The notes: generated by a model from the sequence alone, not told the origin. Shown: positions 16,826 to 26,008, counted from the first letter of the stretch. The stretch: 64,000 bases of DNA from Catenulispora sp. GP43 (GCF_041260665.1 NZ_JBGCCT010000014.1:1-64000), one strand, 5' to 3'. Numbers and translations are program-made.

Positions 16826-16854
16826 GAACTTGTTCCTAACGAACATGTTCGTTA
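16826..16854. promoter_or_regulatory. Double-box TetR operator upstream of the DHA2 transporter
   Basis: GAACTTGTTC (16826-16835), 5-bp spacer, GAACATGTTC (16841-16850); the second box sits in the perfect 18-bp palindrome TAACGAACATGTTCGTTA (16837-16854). It lies in the 217-bp divergent region between TetR 2 and the MFS gene, about 55 bp before the MFS start. Confidence 0.78.
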
Positions 16855-16908
16855 CGCTGATGGAAACCTTGCGCGCCCCACATACCGCCCTGAAAGGGGT
16901 GACCTGCT

Positions 16909-18483
16909 ATGACAACCTCCTCTGGGCCTGGTCAGACCGCCATATCGCCTGACGCCACCGCCGTACCCAAGAACATCCGCTGGGTCCTCCTCGGCGTCCT
17001 GCTGGCCATGCTGCTCTCGCAGCTGGATGGCCTGATCGTCGGCACGGCGATGCCGACGATCGTCAGGGACATCGGCGGCCTGGACCACATGTCCTGGGTG
17101 GTCACCGCGTACACCCTCACGACCGCTTGCTCGACGCCGGTCTGGGGCAAGCTCGGCGACCTGTTTCACCGCAAGAACTTGTTCCTCGGCTCGATCATGG
17201 TGTTCCTTCTCGGTTCGGTGCTCTCCGGCATGGCCTCCACGATGGGTGAGCTCATCGGCTTCCGTGCGCTTCAGGGCATCGGGGCCGGCGGCATGATGGC
17301 GGGGGCCTTCGCCCTGATCGGCGTCCTGCTGCCGCCGCGGGAACGCGGCAGGTACCAGGGCATGGTGGCGATCGTGCAGGCTGTCGGCAGTGTCGGAGGT
17401 CCGCTGGCGGGCGGCTTAATCACCGGCCATCTGGGCTGGCGGTGGGCCTTCTACGTCAACATCCCCATCGGCCTGGTGTGCATTGTCTGGTGCGCAGCGC
17501 TGCTGCACGTCCCGCAGGCCGCCCGCCGCGGCCGGGTGGTCATCGACTGGGCCGGCATCACGGTGATGACCGCGATGATCACCGCCCTGATCATGCTCGC
17601 GACCTGGGGTGGCAGCACCTACGCCTGGGGCTCGGCGCAGATTCTCGGGCTGGCCGCGGTGGTGCTCGTGTTGCTGGCCGCCTTCATCGTCTCCGAGCGG
17701 CGGACCGCCGAGCCGCTGCTGCCGCTGCGGATTTTCACCGGTCAGCGCAACTTCCCGATCGCTGCCGTCCTGCTGACTGTGGCCGGCGTGGCCATGTTCG
17801 GGGCGACTCTGTATTTGCCGCTGTACCAGCAGACCGTGCAGGGTGCCTCGGCGTCCAACTCGGGGCTGCTCCTGCTGCCGATGATGTGCGGCACCGTGGC
17901 CGCCTCGATGATCGCCGGCAAGGTCATGTCCAAGACCGGCAAATACAAGATCTTCCCGGTGATCGGAGCCGCCAGCCTGGCCGTCGGCATGGGACTGCTG
18001 TCCACCATGGACACCTCCACCGCGCGCCTGACCACCAGCGTCTACATGGTGCTGGTCGGCATCGGCACCGGTTTCACCATCCAGATGGCCAACACCATCG
18101 CCCAGAACAGCGTCGAGCTGCGGGACATGGGCGCCGCCTCGGCGGCCACCAACCTGTTCCGCACCCTGGGCGGCTCTCTGGGAGTCGCGGTCTTCGGCTC
18201 GCTTTTCACGCGTGCCCTGGCTGGCCACGGCGGCGGCGCCCCCAGCGAGGGCGGTTCTGGAGGTTCGGCGACAGAACATATGTCGCATGCGGCCAGGGAG
18301 GCCTACCTGCAGGCTGCCGCTCACGGTACGCAAGAGATCTTCCTTGTCGGCGCGTTGTGCGCAGTGGCCGCCTTCGTCTCTGCGCTCTGTATCAAGGAGA
18401 CTCCTCTGCGTGCCGGGCCCGGGCAGCCCGCCAAGCCGGCAACGGACGACAGCGCACCAGCGGCTGTAGGCGCCACTAGCTAA
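16909..18483 (+). CDS. MFS multidrug exporter, DHA2 (14-helix) family
   Basis: A 524-residue transporter. Helix 1 carries LSQLDGLIVGTAMPTIVRDI (DHA2 motif D1), loop 2-3 has GKLGDLFHRKNLFL, motif C appears as VQAVGSVGGPLAGGLITGHL and is followed by GWRWAFYVNIPIGL; about fourteen hydrophobic helices can be traced, ending near residue 495. Such proteins export cationic or amphiphilic drugs and some antibiotics by proton antiport. It is the first gene of a pair with the downstream metal-dependent amidohydrolase (40 bp gap) and has the TetR double operator in its promoter, so it should be drug- or metabolite-inducible. Confidence 0.93.
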   Translation: MTTSSGPGQTAISPDATAVPKNIRWVLLGVLLAMLLSQLDGLIVGTAMPTIVRDIGGLDHMSWVVTAYTLTTACSTPVWGKLGDLFHRKNLFLGSIMVFLLGSVLSGMASTMGELIGFRALQGIGAGGMMAGAFALIGVLLPPRERGRYQGMVAIVQAVGSVGGPLAGGLITGHLGWRWAFYVNIPIGLVCIVWCAALLHVPQAARRGRVVIDWAGITVMTAMITALIMLATWGGSTYAWGSAQILGLAAVVLVLLAAFIVSERRTAEPLLPLRIFTGQRNFPIAAVLLTVAGVAMFGATLYLPLYQQTVQGASASNSGLLLLPMMCGTVAASMIAGKVMSKTGKYKIFPVIGAASLAVGMGLLSTMDTSTARLTTSVYMVLVGIGTGFTIQMANTIAQNSVELRDMGAASAATNLFRTLGGSLGVAVFGSLFTRALAGHGGGAPSEGGSGGSATEHMSHAAREAYLQAAAHGTQEIFLVGALCAVAAFVSALCIKETPLRAGPGQPAKPATDDSAPAAVGATS

Positions 18484-18523
18484 CGGGCGTTCCCCGCCCT
18501 GATTGAGAAACCCAGGAGGCATC

Positions 18524-19741
18524 ATGACCGCAACACACCTCACGAACGTCCACATCTTCGATGGTGTCGGGCAGTCGGCGGCCACTACCGTCACCATCGA
18601 AGGCCAACTCATCACCGCAGTGGGTGCCGCTCAGGCCCCACAGGGCGCTGACGTCGTCGACGCACGCGGTGCCAGCCTGCTGCCCGGGCTCATCGACGCC
18701 CACGTGCACACCTCCATTGATTCCCTTCGTGATGCACTGCGCTTCGGTGTCACAACCGAACTGGAGATGCAGGGGTTCTGGACGCCCGAACAGCGCATCG
18801 AGGTCAACGCCGACGACACCATCGCCGACGTCCGCTCCGCCCTACTCGCCCTGATGGCAAAGGGCGGACACCCCAGCGAGCTCATGCACGACCTCGGCGA
18901 ACACGAGCCGGGTGCGGAGCACGAAGGCTGGGAGATGCCGTCCGTCAGTACCCCCGACGAAGCGCGTGCCCACGTCCAGAGGTTCGCCCAGGCCGGCGCC
19001 GACTACATCAAGGTGATGATCGAAGAGGGCACGACCATGGGCCACCCCGGGCTGCCCGTGATCGACTCCGAGACCCTTCGGGCCGGAGTGGACGAAGCCC
19101 ACAAGCTCGGCCTCAAGGTCATCGCGCACGCCACCACCCTGGACGCCACCCGCCAGGCGCTGGACGTCGGCATCGACGGACTCGCCCACCTCTTCATCGA
19201 CCAGAGGGCCGACCAGGCCATCATCGCGGCGCTCGCCGATGCAGACGTCTTCGTCACGCCCTGCCTGGTCGTCAGCGCATCCCTCATGGGGCGCGACGCC
19301 GCCGCCGACCTCGCCGCCGACCCCCGCGTCTCCGGTCGCCTGTCCCAGCCCTGGCTCGACACCCTGCGCGGCGCGTACAACACCTACCCGCAGGGCACCT
19401 TTCAGCACGTTCTCGACAGCGTCGCCGCCCTGCACGCCGCCGGCGTGGACATCCTGGCGGGAACCGACGCCTCCATCCCGGTGCCGACCCACGGGGGAGT
19501 GGCGCATGGCGCCAGCATGCACCACGAACTCGCGCTTCTCGTGCAAGCCGGACTGTCCACTGAGGCCGCGCTCGCCGCTGCCACGTCGGTACCCGCGCGC
19601 TGCTTCAACCTTGCCGACCGCGGCCGTATCGCACCCGGACTACGTGCCGATCTCCTACTCGTCGACGGCAACCCGCTCGACGAGATCACCCACACCCTGG
19701 ACATCAACACCGTCTGGCGTCGAGGTGCTTGCCTGAAGTAG
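18524..19741 (+). CDS. Metal-dependent amidohydrolase (imidazolonepropionase/prolidase-like)
   Basis: A 405-residue amidohydrolase-superfamily enzyme. Metal and catalytic residues appear in order: H60 and H62 in LIDAHVHTSID, a candidate carbamylated K163 in YIKVMIEEGT, H202 in VIAHATT, H222 in GLAHLFID and D315 in ILAGTDAS. This is the binuclear pattern of Xaa-Pro dipeptidase and related amidases. AGGAGG lies 4 bases before ATG 18524. It follows the DHA2 exporter on the same transcript; export plus hydrolysis of one compound would make a two-pronged detoxification or resistance unit, but that is inference. Confidence 0.88.
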   Translation: MTATHLTNVHIFDGVGQSAATTVTIEGQLITAVGAAQAPQGADVVDARGASLLPGLIDAHVHTSIDSLRDALRFGVTTELEMQGFWTPEQRIEVNADDTIADVRSALLALMAKGGHPSELMHDLGEHEPGAEHEGWEMPSVSTPDEARAHVQRFAQAGADYIKVMIEEGTTMGHPGLPVIDSETLRAGVDEAHKLGLKVIAHATTLDATRQALDVGIDGLAHLFIDQRADQAIIAALADADVFVTPCLVVSASLMGRDAAADLAADPRVSGRLSQPWLDTLRGAYNTYPQGTFQHVLDSVAALHAAGVDILAGTDASIPVPTHGGVAHGASMHHELALLVQAGLSTEAALAAATSVPARCFNLADRGRIAPGLRADLLLVDGNPLDEITHTLDINTVWRRGACLK

Positions 19742-20525
19742 ACATATTGGAGCGGTGCAGTATTCGACGCTGGCTCGCCGGTATCGGTTACGCCGGCCGT
19801 GGCCGACTTGTACTGACGGCGGACTTCTAACTTAGTGGTCGTAGGTTCGAATCTGACCGCAGGCGCTAGTCGAATTGGCTGGCGGGACGCCCGGCCTTGA
19901 TGGCTGTCGTTGTGAGGGGCGCTTCCGGAGGATCAGGACCGGCACACTCCGAGAGATCACACCTCCTCCGCCTGCGCGGAGAGAACGCTGTTCAACTCCG
20001 TAGTGATGAATCAGCAGCCGCACCACCTCCGCCTTGTGGGGACGGACAACCGCTTGCCGACGACGGCGCCCAGGTCGGGGGGGCTCACCCCCACGCGGCG
20101 CGGCGAACGCCGTGATCAACGTCAGCGAGGCCGCCGGGGCGGTCGCCGTCGGCACCGGCTTCACCCCCGCCTGCGGCACCAACTTCCCCTCGTCGCAGGA
20201 CGGCTCCCAGGCCGCGCTGCTGATCTACGCCAGCTTCAGCGTTAACTTCTTCAGTCACCTGACGCTGAACCTGGTCGACGAGAAGACCCTCACCAGCAGC
20301 AACGGCTCGGAGGGTTCCGGGTCGGGACCCGCGGCGTGTTCTCGCGACGGCGGCCCGCGAGCACCTCGGGGAAGCGGACGCCGGCGCCTGGGCCTCTGTC
20401 CTGCTGGGCGCGCGGTCCGGCGAATCTGCCCTCGAGAGTGGTCGAACGGGCCTTTGGACACAGTGGGCTGACGAACTAACGTGTCATAGTCTCCGCGCTG
20501 CAGCCGACCGGGAGGACGAATCGTC
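19742..20525 (+). other. Intergenic stretch with a tRNA-like fragment and an unidentified short frame
   Basis: GGTCGTAGGTTCGAATCTGACC at 19833-19854 looks like a degenerate T-arm (GTTCGAAT loop with GGTC/GACC outer pairs), but no full cloverleaf could be drawn. From GTG 20112 a frame encodes VINVSEAAGAVAVGTGFTPA and, further on, LLIYASFSVNFFSHLTLNLV, a hydrophobic piece I do not recognise; it fades into arginine-rich nonsense after about 60 codons. Probably a gene remnant. GGGAGGAC at 20510-20517 is the ribosome binding site of the next gene. Confidence 0.35.
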
Positions 20526-21215
20526 ATGCATGCATTCGAGAGCTGTCATGAACGGACGCCCGGGCAGGGATCACCCGATCTCTCGGGTGTCCAACGCTCA
20601 CCCCCGCAAGACTCGAATATGCCGTCGCAGCTTGCGGATTTCCTGGCGCTGCAGAGTTCGGTCGGCAACCAGGTGATGAACCAGGCCCTGGCAATACAAC
20701 GTGCATCCCGGGGTTCCTCGCCCGACTCGGGGCTTGCCTACGGGCATCTGCCCGGTTCGTCCCGGAGTTCCTCGCCCGACTCGGGGCTCGCCTACGGGCA
20801 GCCGTCGGGCCCCTCCTCGCCCAGCTTCAACGGCTCGATCGGCGGGGTGCATTTCTCCACCGACCGCCACGGTGACCGGATGAGAGAGATCTTCGACGCT
20901 GCCGGGCAGAGCGTGTACGGGGCGACGAAAGCCGCCGTCATCGCCATGAGCCGTGCGGCGGCCGCCGAATACGGCCGGGATGGTGTCCGCGTCAACGCGA
21001 TCGCCCCCGGCACCACGATGACCGACATGATCGTCGCCTGGGACAAGCGCGATCCGGGCGTCATCGAGCGCCTCAGTTCCCTGGCCGCCCTCGGCCGCCG
21101 CGGCCGGCCTCACGAGATCGCCGAAGCCGCCGCCTGGCTTCTGAGCGACCGCGCGAGCTACGTCACCGGCATGACGCTCGGCGTCGACGGCGGCACCGCG
21201 CCGTGGCCACACTGA
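20526..21215 (+). CDS. Chimeric protein: LQxxxGN-type N-terminus, SPDSGLAYG repeats, C-terminal half of an SDR
   Basis: A 229-residue open frame with a strong ribosome binding site. Residues 1-60 resemble the N-termini of actinobacterial eCIS/DUF4157-associated proteins: HERTPGQGSPDLSGVQRSP then ADFLALQSSVGNQVMNQALA. Residues about 61-98 hold two 18-residue repeats containing SSPDSGLAYG. Residues about 135-229 are the C-terminal half of a classical SDR: SVYGATKAAVIAMSRAAAAE (YxxxK kept), VNAIAPGT, SYVTGMTLGVDGG. The Rossmann nucleotide-binding half and catalytic Ser are absent, so dehydrogenase activity is unlikely. It may be a fusion made by recombination; expression signals look intact. Confidence 0.7.
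   Translation: MHAFESCHERTPGQGSPDLSGVQRSPPQDSNMPSQLADFLALQSSVGNQVMNQALAIQRASRGSSPDSGLAYGHLPGSSRSSSPDSGLAYGQPSGPSSPSFNGSIGGVHFSTDRHGDRMREIFDAAGQSVYGATKAAVIAMSRAAAAEYGRDGVRVNAIAPGTTMTDMIVAWDKRDPGVIERLSSLAALGRRGRPHEIAEAAAWLLSDRASYVTGMTLGVDGGTAPWPH
20707..20800 (+). repeat. 54-bp tandem repeat inside the chimeric gene
   Basis: A 54-bp unit beginning CCCGG(G/A)GTTCCTCGCCCG at 20707 repeats at 20761, nearly identical for the first 40 bp, and encodes the 18-residue unit with SSPDSGLAYG. Being a multiple of three, it keeps the frame. Confidence 0.8.
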
Positions 21216-21368
21216 CCCATCCCGACGCTTACGGCGACCGCCGCTGGCGAACCGGCCGTCGCCGGACACCGCGTCGGTCGCCGACAGCGGCTTCGCGCCG
21301 GATCCGGGCAGCCGCAGTTCCGGGTGGGTGCACTGCACCCACGCCCCGTCCCACCGCACAGACTTAGT

Positions 21369-22244
21369 GTGGCTGACGTGGAGAACAACAACGATCTCGG
21401 TGACTACCTGCGTGCTCGCCGCGCGGTGATCACGCCGCGGGATGTCGGGCTGGTGGATGACGGGGCCCGGCGGGTGCCGGGGCTGCGGCGGGACGAGGTG
21501 GCGCTGCTGGCCGGGGTGAGCACGGACTACTACATCCGCCTGGAGCAGGGTCGTGAGCGGAACCCGTCCGATCAGGTTCTTCGGGCGATCGCTGCGGCAC
21601 TGCGGCTCGATGGTCCCGCGGCCGGCCACCTGTTCCGGCTCGGCCTGCCCGTTTTCGCCACGGCGTCCGCAGCGCCGAGCGTCGCGCCGGAGCTGGCGCG
21701 GCTGATGGACGGCATGCGCGACACGCCGGCGTTCGTGGTCGGTGCGGCGCAGGACGTGTTGGCGGCCAATGCGATGGCGCGCGAGCTGTACCGCGGGTTC
21801 GCCCGGTACGACAACCTGCTACGGATGATCTTCCTCGACCCGTACGCGCGGGAGTTCTACGTCGACTGGGACAAGGCGGCGCACACCGCGGTGGGCAACC
21901 TGCGGGCCTCCTCCTCGCAGTTCCCCGAGGACGAGCGGATCGAGCGGATCGTCGGCGAGCTCAGTGTGCGCAGCCCCGCCTTCGCCAGCCTGTGGGCACG
22001 GTACGAGGTCCGTCCCCGCACGCAGGAGGACAAGCATTTCCGACACGCTGGCGTGGGTGAGGTGCGGCTGCACTTCGAGGCGCTGGCCGTCACCAGTGCC
22101 CCGGGCCAGCACCTGTCCGTCTACAGCGCGGAACCCGGCAGCGCCAGTGCCGATGCCCTGGTACTGCTCCGCCAGCTGGCCGAGCAGACCTCGGCTACCA
22201 GTGCCCACGACGCCCCCGCAGAGGAAGAAGACCTCCGGTCATGA
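21369..22244 (+). CDS. XRE/MmyB-type helix-turn-helix regulator
   Basis: A 291-residue protein with an HTH_31/XRE domain at about residues 10-80 ([20 protein letters not shown], then [21 protein letters not shown] and [15 protein letters not shown]) and a C-terminal MmyB-like ligand-binding domain ([20 protein letters not shown] ... [20 protein letters not shown]). In this family the C-terminal domain binds fatty-acid-like ligands and the regulator controls an adjacent oxidoreductase. That fits here: its stop overlaps the ATG of an aldo/keto reductase by four bases (ATGA). GTG 21369 or 21378 are both possible; no ribosome site is evident, so the message may be leaderless. Confidence 0.88.
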   Translation: MADVENNNDLGDYLRARRAVITPRDVGLVDDGARRVPGLRRDEVALLAGVSTDYYIRLEQGRERNPSDQVLRAIAAALRLDGPAAGHLFRLGLPVFATASAAPSVAPELARLMDGMRDTPAFVVGAAQDVLAANAMARELYRGFARYDNLLRMIFLDPYAREFYVDWDKAAHTAVGNLRASSSQFPEDERIERIVGELSVRSPAFASLWARYEVRPRTQEDKHFRHAGVGEVRLHFEALAVTSAPGQHLSVYSAEPGSASADALVLLRQLAEQTSATSAHDAPAEEEDLRS

Positions 22245-23140
22245 CCACTTCGCTGTCCGACGCGACCGGCACCTTCACGATCGCCGGCAAGGAAGTCGCC
22301 CGTCTCGGCTTCGGTGCCATGCGCCTGACTGGGCTCGGCGTATGGGGAGAGCCCGATGACCGCGCCGAATGCATCCGCGTGGTGCGCCGGGCCGTCGAAC
22401 TCGGCGTGCAGCTGATCGACACCGCGGACTCCTACGGCCCCCACGTCAGCGAGGAGATCATCCGGCAGGCGATCCACCCCTACCCCGACGACGTGCTCAT
22501 CGCGACCAAGGCGGGGCTGACCCGCAACGGTCCTGACACGATCAGGACTCCCGACGGGCTGGTGCGCCTTGGCCCCAAGGCCTGGCCGCCGGTCGGGCGC
22601 CCGGAGTACCTGCGCCAGCAAGCCCTGATGAGCCTTCGCCGGCTCGGCCTGGACCACATCGACCTGTTTCAGCTGCACCGGATCGACCCCGCGGTCCCGC
22701 TGGAGGACCAGGTCGGTGAGCTGAAGACGCTGCAGGACGAGGGCAAGATAGTCGCGATCGGCCTGTCCCAGGTCACCGTCGACCAGATCGAACAGGCGCG
22801 CACGATCGCCCAGATTGCGACCGTCCAGAACCGCTACAACCTCACCGACCGCGCCTCCGCCGACGTTCTGGACTACTGCGTCCGCCACGGCATCGGCTTC
22901 ATGCCCTGGGCGCCGGTGGCCGCCGGTGAGCTCGCCCGCCCTCGTGGCCCGGTCGACCGGATCGCGACCGCCCACGGTGCCCGGCCGTCTCAGGTGGCGC
23001 TGGCCTGGCTGCTCGCCCGCGCCGAGGTCATGCTGCCCATCCCCGGTACGTCCAAGGTCGCGCACCTGGAGGACAACCTGGTTGCGGCGACGCTGCGCCT
23101 GGCCGACACCGAACTGCGCGAACTCGCCGACGCCGCGTGA
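22241..23140 (+). CDS. Aldo/keto reductase
   Basis: A 299-residue NADPH-dependent aldo/keto reductase. The N-terminus has [13 protein letters not shown], the catalytic tetrad appears as Asp in [10 protein letters not shown] with Tyr four residues later, Lys in [10 protein letters not shown] and His in [10 protein letters not shown], and the cofactor end has [15 protein letters not shown]. Substrate range of such enzymes is broad (aldehydes, ketones, quinones). It is translationally coupled to the upstream MmyB-type regulator and followed by an alpha/beta hydrolase, making a three-gene unit. Confidence 0.92.
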   Translation: MTTSLSDATGTFTIAGKEVARLGFGAMRLTGLGVWGEPDDRAECIRVVRRAVELGVQLIDTADSYGPHVSEEIIRQAIHPYPDDVLIATKAGLTRNGPDTIRTPDGLVRLGPKAWPPVGRPEYLRQQALMSLRRLGLDHIDLFQLHRIDPAVPLEDQVGELKTLQDEGKIVAIGLSQVTVDQIEQARTIAQIATVQNRYNLTDRASADVLDYCVRHGIGFMPWAPVAAGELARPRGPVDRIATAHGARPSQVALAWLLARAEVMLPIPGTSKVAHLEDNLVAATLRLADTELRELADAA

Positions 23141-23223
23141 CCGCGCTCCAGCGGTCGCCTCCTACGACTGCTGACTCTCTCTTCCCTACACTCACTCGCT
23201 TACAGAAAAAGGCACCTCAAGCC

Positions 23224-24060
23224 ATGCTGCTTCCCTCCACCGAGGCAGGCCGCGGACGGCCCGTCGTCCTGCTGCACGCCCGACCCACCGACCGCACCAT
23301 GTGGAACACCCACCTCCCCCTCCTTGCCGAGGCAGGCGTGCGGGCCATAGCAGTGGACCTGCCCGGTCACGGCGACGCGCCCGTACCCAACCACCCCGAG
23401 GTGGCTCCCTGGTCGGACCTGCTCGAAACGCTCGACCACCTCGGCGCCGACACCTTCGTGCTCGCCGGCAACTCCCTCGGAGCCCTGGTGGCGCTCCAGA
23501 CCGCCGTAACGGCACCCGAGCAGGTGGAGGGCCTGGTACTGGTGGGATACCGGCCCCACGACCAACCCGCGTCCCCGCGTCTGAACGCTGCCTGGAAGGC
23601 CGAACGGACAGCGCTGGCCGCAGGCGACCTGGACGCCGCGGTGAAGGCCGGCATCGAGGCGTGGACCTCGGCCGGGGCTACCGAGGACGTGCGCGCCCAC
23701 GCCGCCGACATGCTGCGCCGCCAGCTGACCGAACAGCTCGCCCACGGCGAACCACCGCAGGCACCAGATCCCCTCGGAACCGGCCCGGCGGTGCTGCGCA
23801 CTCTGCAGGGCATGCCCGCTCTGGTCGGCGTCGGCGAACACGACATGCCCGACTTCCACGAAGGCGGCGAAGCCCTGGCCCGCGACCTCGATGCCGGTGG
23901 GATCACCGTCATCCCCGGCGCCGGACATCTCGCGCCGATGGAACAACCGGCGGCGTTCTGCACCCTGCTGATGGACTTCGTCCGCCGCCTGCCTCAGCAG
24001 TCGTCGGTTGCTCACTCGGAGGACCCGACTCGAGCGTTTGCCCAAGACTCAGCCCGTTGA
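23224..24060 (+). CDS. Alpha/beta hydrolase
   Basis: A 278-residue alpha/beta-fold hydrolase. Oxyanion segment VVLLHARPTDRTMW, nucleophile elbow GNSLGA, acid in VGVGEHDMPDF and His in IPGAGHLAPMEQP are in the right order. The similarity starts at ATG 23224 (MLLPSTEAGRGRPVVLL). An in-frame GTG at 23137 overlaps the aldo/keto reductase stop as GTGA and would add 29 poorly conserved residues; it cannot be excluded. It closes the regulator-AKR-hydrolase unit. The serine-rich tail after RRLPQQ is probably not part of the fold. Confidence 0.87.
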   Translation: MLLPSTEAGRGRPVVLLHARPTDRTMWNTHLPLLAEAGVRAIAVDLPGHGDAPVPNHPEVAPWSDLLETLDHLGADTFVLAGNSLGALVALQTAVTAPEQVEGLVLVGYRPHDQPASPRLNAAWKAERTALAAGDLDAAVKAGIEAWTSAGATEDVRAHAADMLRRQLTEQLAHGEPPQAPDPLGTGPAVLRTLQGMPALVGVGEHDMPDFHEGGEALARDLDAGGITVIPGAGHLAPMEQPAAFCTLLMDFVRRLPQQSSVAHSEDPTRAFAQDSAR

Positions 24061-24727
24061 CGCCCCACCCTGGTTGCTCGCTCTTTGAGCAGCCGGACAC
24101 GCTCGCCGATCCGCCATCTGCGGGTCGAAGCTCTGGTGCGGCACCTGAAGAACCGGCGCGCGCTCATCAAGTTCCGCCCAACCCCGCCCAGGCCGCCAAC
24201 CTGCTACGAGCCTGGCGGCGGCGGTCCAGATCAACCGTCCCCCGCCGAATGTGATCCCGTTTCCCATGGCCTGGTCTGTCCCCTATGTGCTTGCAGGCTG
24301 TGCCTGTGCCTGTGCCGGTGCGGAAAGGGCGTGCAGATCGTCGAAGGCTGGGGTGAGATGCGCGTCCAGGCTTTGTGAGGGGTCGTCGATCCGGGGTTCG
24401 GTGAGCGACGCGGCCTTGGCCAAATCACATTCGCGAAGCGTCGGTGTCATCGCGGTGATTTTCAATCGCCGCTCGGAGAACGAGCGGTTGTCCTCCAGGA
24501 TCCGCCTGGCTTTCCGAAAGGCGCAAAGCAGTACATCGAGTGGTCGCTGGCCATCGGGTGCGTCGGCGACCTCCTGATCTCTACGCCGGAACGGAGCACC
24601 AATCGCGAACACGTGAAAGAACTCGAACAGCGCTTGGCCGTAGCCCACGGAGAGATCCTCCGTCTGCGACGTCAGGCCGCCGAGCACGGACTGCCCGACT
24701 GAGCACCGTTGTCCAGTCCGCGCAGAC
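24061..24727. other. Gene-poor stretch with a coiled-coil remnant
   Basis: No complete gene seen. On the plus strand one frame ending at 24703 reads REHVKELEQRLAVAHGEILR followed by LRRQAAEHGLPD and a stop; this heptad-rich end resembles the C-terminus of small proteins carried with actinobacterial transposons, and upstream it decays. At 24296-24325 there is a short TGTGCC-type tandem repeat. The region appears to be mobile-element debris. Confidence 0.4.
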
Positions 24728-25321
24728 CTATCCATCCCATCCGAAATTGCAGTCCCACACCGGACGATCCGATGCCTCGCCAGTCGGATCGATCAGCCAC
24801 TTGGCGAACGGGTAGTCGCCGCGCAGCACGGCCAGCAGGAACTCGGTCATCCCGCCGTCGAAGCGATCCCAGTGCCTGGACGACAGCAGCAGCACCACGA
24901 CGGACCACCGGTCAGGATCGCCTTCACGGGTGTCCCAGAAGCACACATCGCCGTTGGCGTTGTTTGCCCAGATCAATAAGCCGCCCGGCTCGGGAAGGAT
25001 CGGAAACGGATAGGTCTCCTCATCGTCGAGCGCGACCGCGTTCTCCCGCATCTCGGCGATGCTGCGGCCCAGGCCGAGCGTCGTCTGATCGACGAAACCG
25101 CCGAATCCCGTTCGGAAACGGGAATCGGTCCGACGCAACGTCGGGGCAGAAATGAACAACTCGTCATTCACACCGCCTCCGCCATACAAGCCCACGAAGT
25201 CGCGGTAATCGGCAGGGAACTCGAACCCCACCTCGGTGGCTGCGTCATCCCACGGCGTGGTCGAACCCACGGTCTGTGGAGGTTCCATAAGCTCCATAAT
25301 CTGCCTAAGCACAGGCCCCAT
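24728..25321 (-). CDS. SMI1/KNR4 (SUKH) family protein
   Basis: A 197-residue acidic protein of the SUKH fold: WDDAATEVGFEFPADYRDFV then LYGGGGVNDELFISAP, and later GGLLIWANNANGDVCFWDT and SVVVLLLSSRHWDRFDGGMT, which together are typical of SMI1/KNR4 members. Many bacterial SUKH proteins are immunity proteins against polymorphic toxins; here no toxin gene is adjacent, though the chimeric gene at 20.5 kb carries a toxin-associated N-terminus. ATG 25321 is chosen because GGGAGG lies 5 bases upstream; the open frame extends further without a start signal. Confidence 0.8.
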   Translation of the reverse strand: MGPVLRQIMELMEPPQTVGSTTPWDDAATEVGFEFPADYRDFVGLYGGGGVNDELFISAPTLRRTDSRFRTGFGGFVDQTTLGLGRSIAEMRENAVALDDEETYPFPILPEPGGLLIWANNANGDVCFWDTREGDPDRWSVVVLLLSSRHWDRFDGGMTEFLLAVLRGDYPFAKWLIDPTGEASDRPVWDCNFGWDG

Positions 25322-25534
25322 CCATGCCTCCCGATCCTCGACAACGCTACTGACGCGACCACAACAATACGACCTCGCCAAACACCCCGACGATCACCCG
25401 CAACCCCGGATAGCTCCAGCCACTTCTGCTTGGGGAGACACCCGCCAGCAGACGCAGCTTTGTGTTCCGGCGGCTGAACTCGCCGGGCGATGTGGCTGGT
25501 CCCGTCGCCCGGCTATACGCGGCAGGCGGTCAGC

Positions 25535-26008
25535 CTACTTCGCGTACTGCGTGTTGCTGGCCCACAGCACGTCGCCGCCCTCGGAGTAGATGACGAGGTT
25601 GCCGTCCTGTTGGACTGCGAAATGCGCGTTCAGCCAGCCGTAGGTGTGGCTCGACCACAGGGCGCTGCTGCCCTGGTAGACGACGAGGTTGCCGTCGGTT
25701 TGGAACTCGGCGTACGCGCCTCCGTGGTTGAAGGTGCCGGTTGACCAGACGGCACGGTTGCTCAGCTCGTTGTAGAGCACGAGGTTGCCGTCGGGCTGCA
25801 TATCGAAGGCGTAGAGAGCGGTGCAGTAGCCGCTTCCGCTGGTAAAGGTATAGCCGGCGGGGAATTCGCGGTCGTATTGAACGTCGGTGTTGGTGCAGTA
25901 ATATCTCGGGCCGTCGGCGTGAGCGATGGCCGGGGTTGCGACGGTTGTGAGGCTGGCGGCGGCCAGGCTCGTCATGACGATGGATACCTGCTTTTTGAAA
26001 GCCTTCAT
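25535..26008 (-). CDS. Secreted bulb-type mannose-binding lectin (B_lectin)
   Basis: A 157-residue secreted protein. The signal peptide (MKAFKKQVSIVMTSLAAASL, cleavage near AIAHADG, about residue 32) is followed by one B-lectin domain with three QxDxNxVxY-type sites in order: MQPDGNLVLYN, FQTDGNLVVYQ and VQQDGNLVIYS, each with an alternate alanine/tryptophan beta-hairpin (AVWSTGTF, ALWSSHTY, VLWASNTQ). The consensus uses G for the usual third position, as in many bacterial members. It should bind mannose or fucose outside the cell. GGAAGGAGAG precedes the ATG. It lies beside the remains of a second lectin-like gene. Confidence 0.92.
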   Translation of the reverse strand: MKAFKKQVSIVMTSLAAASLTTVATPAIAHADGPRYYCTNTDVQYDREFPAGYTFTSGSGYCTALYAFDMQPDGNLVLYNELSNRAVWSTGTFNHGGAYAEFQTDGNLVVYQGSSALWSSHTYGWLNAHFAVQQDGNLVIYSEGGDVLWASNTQYAK

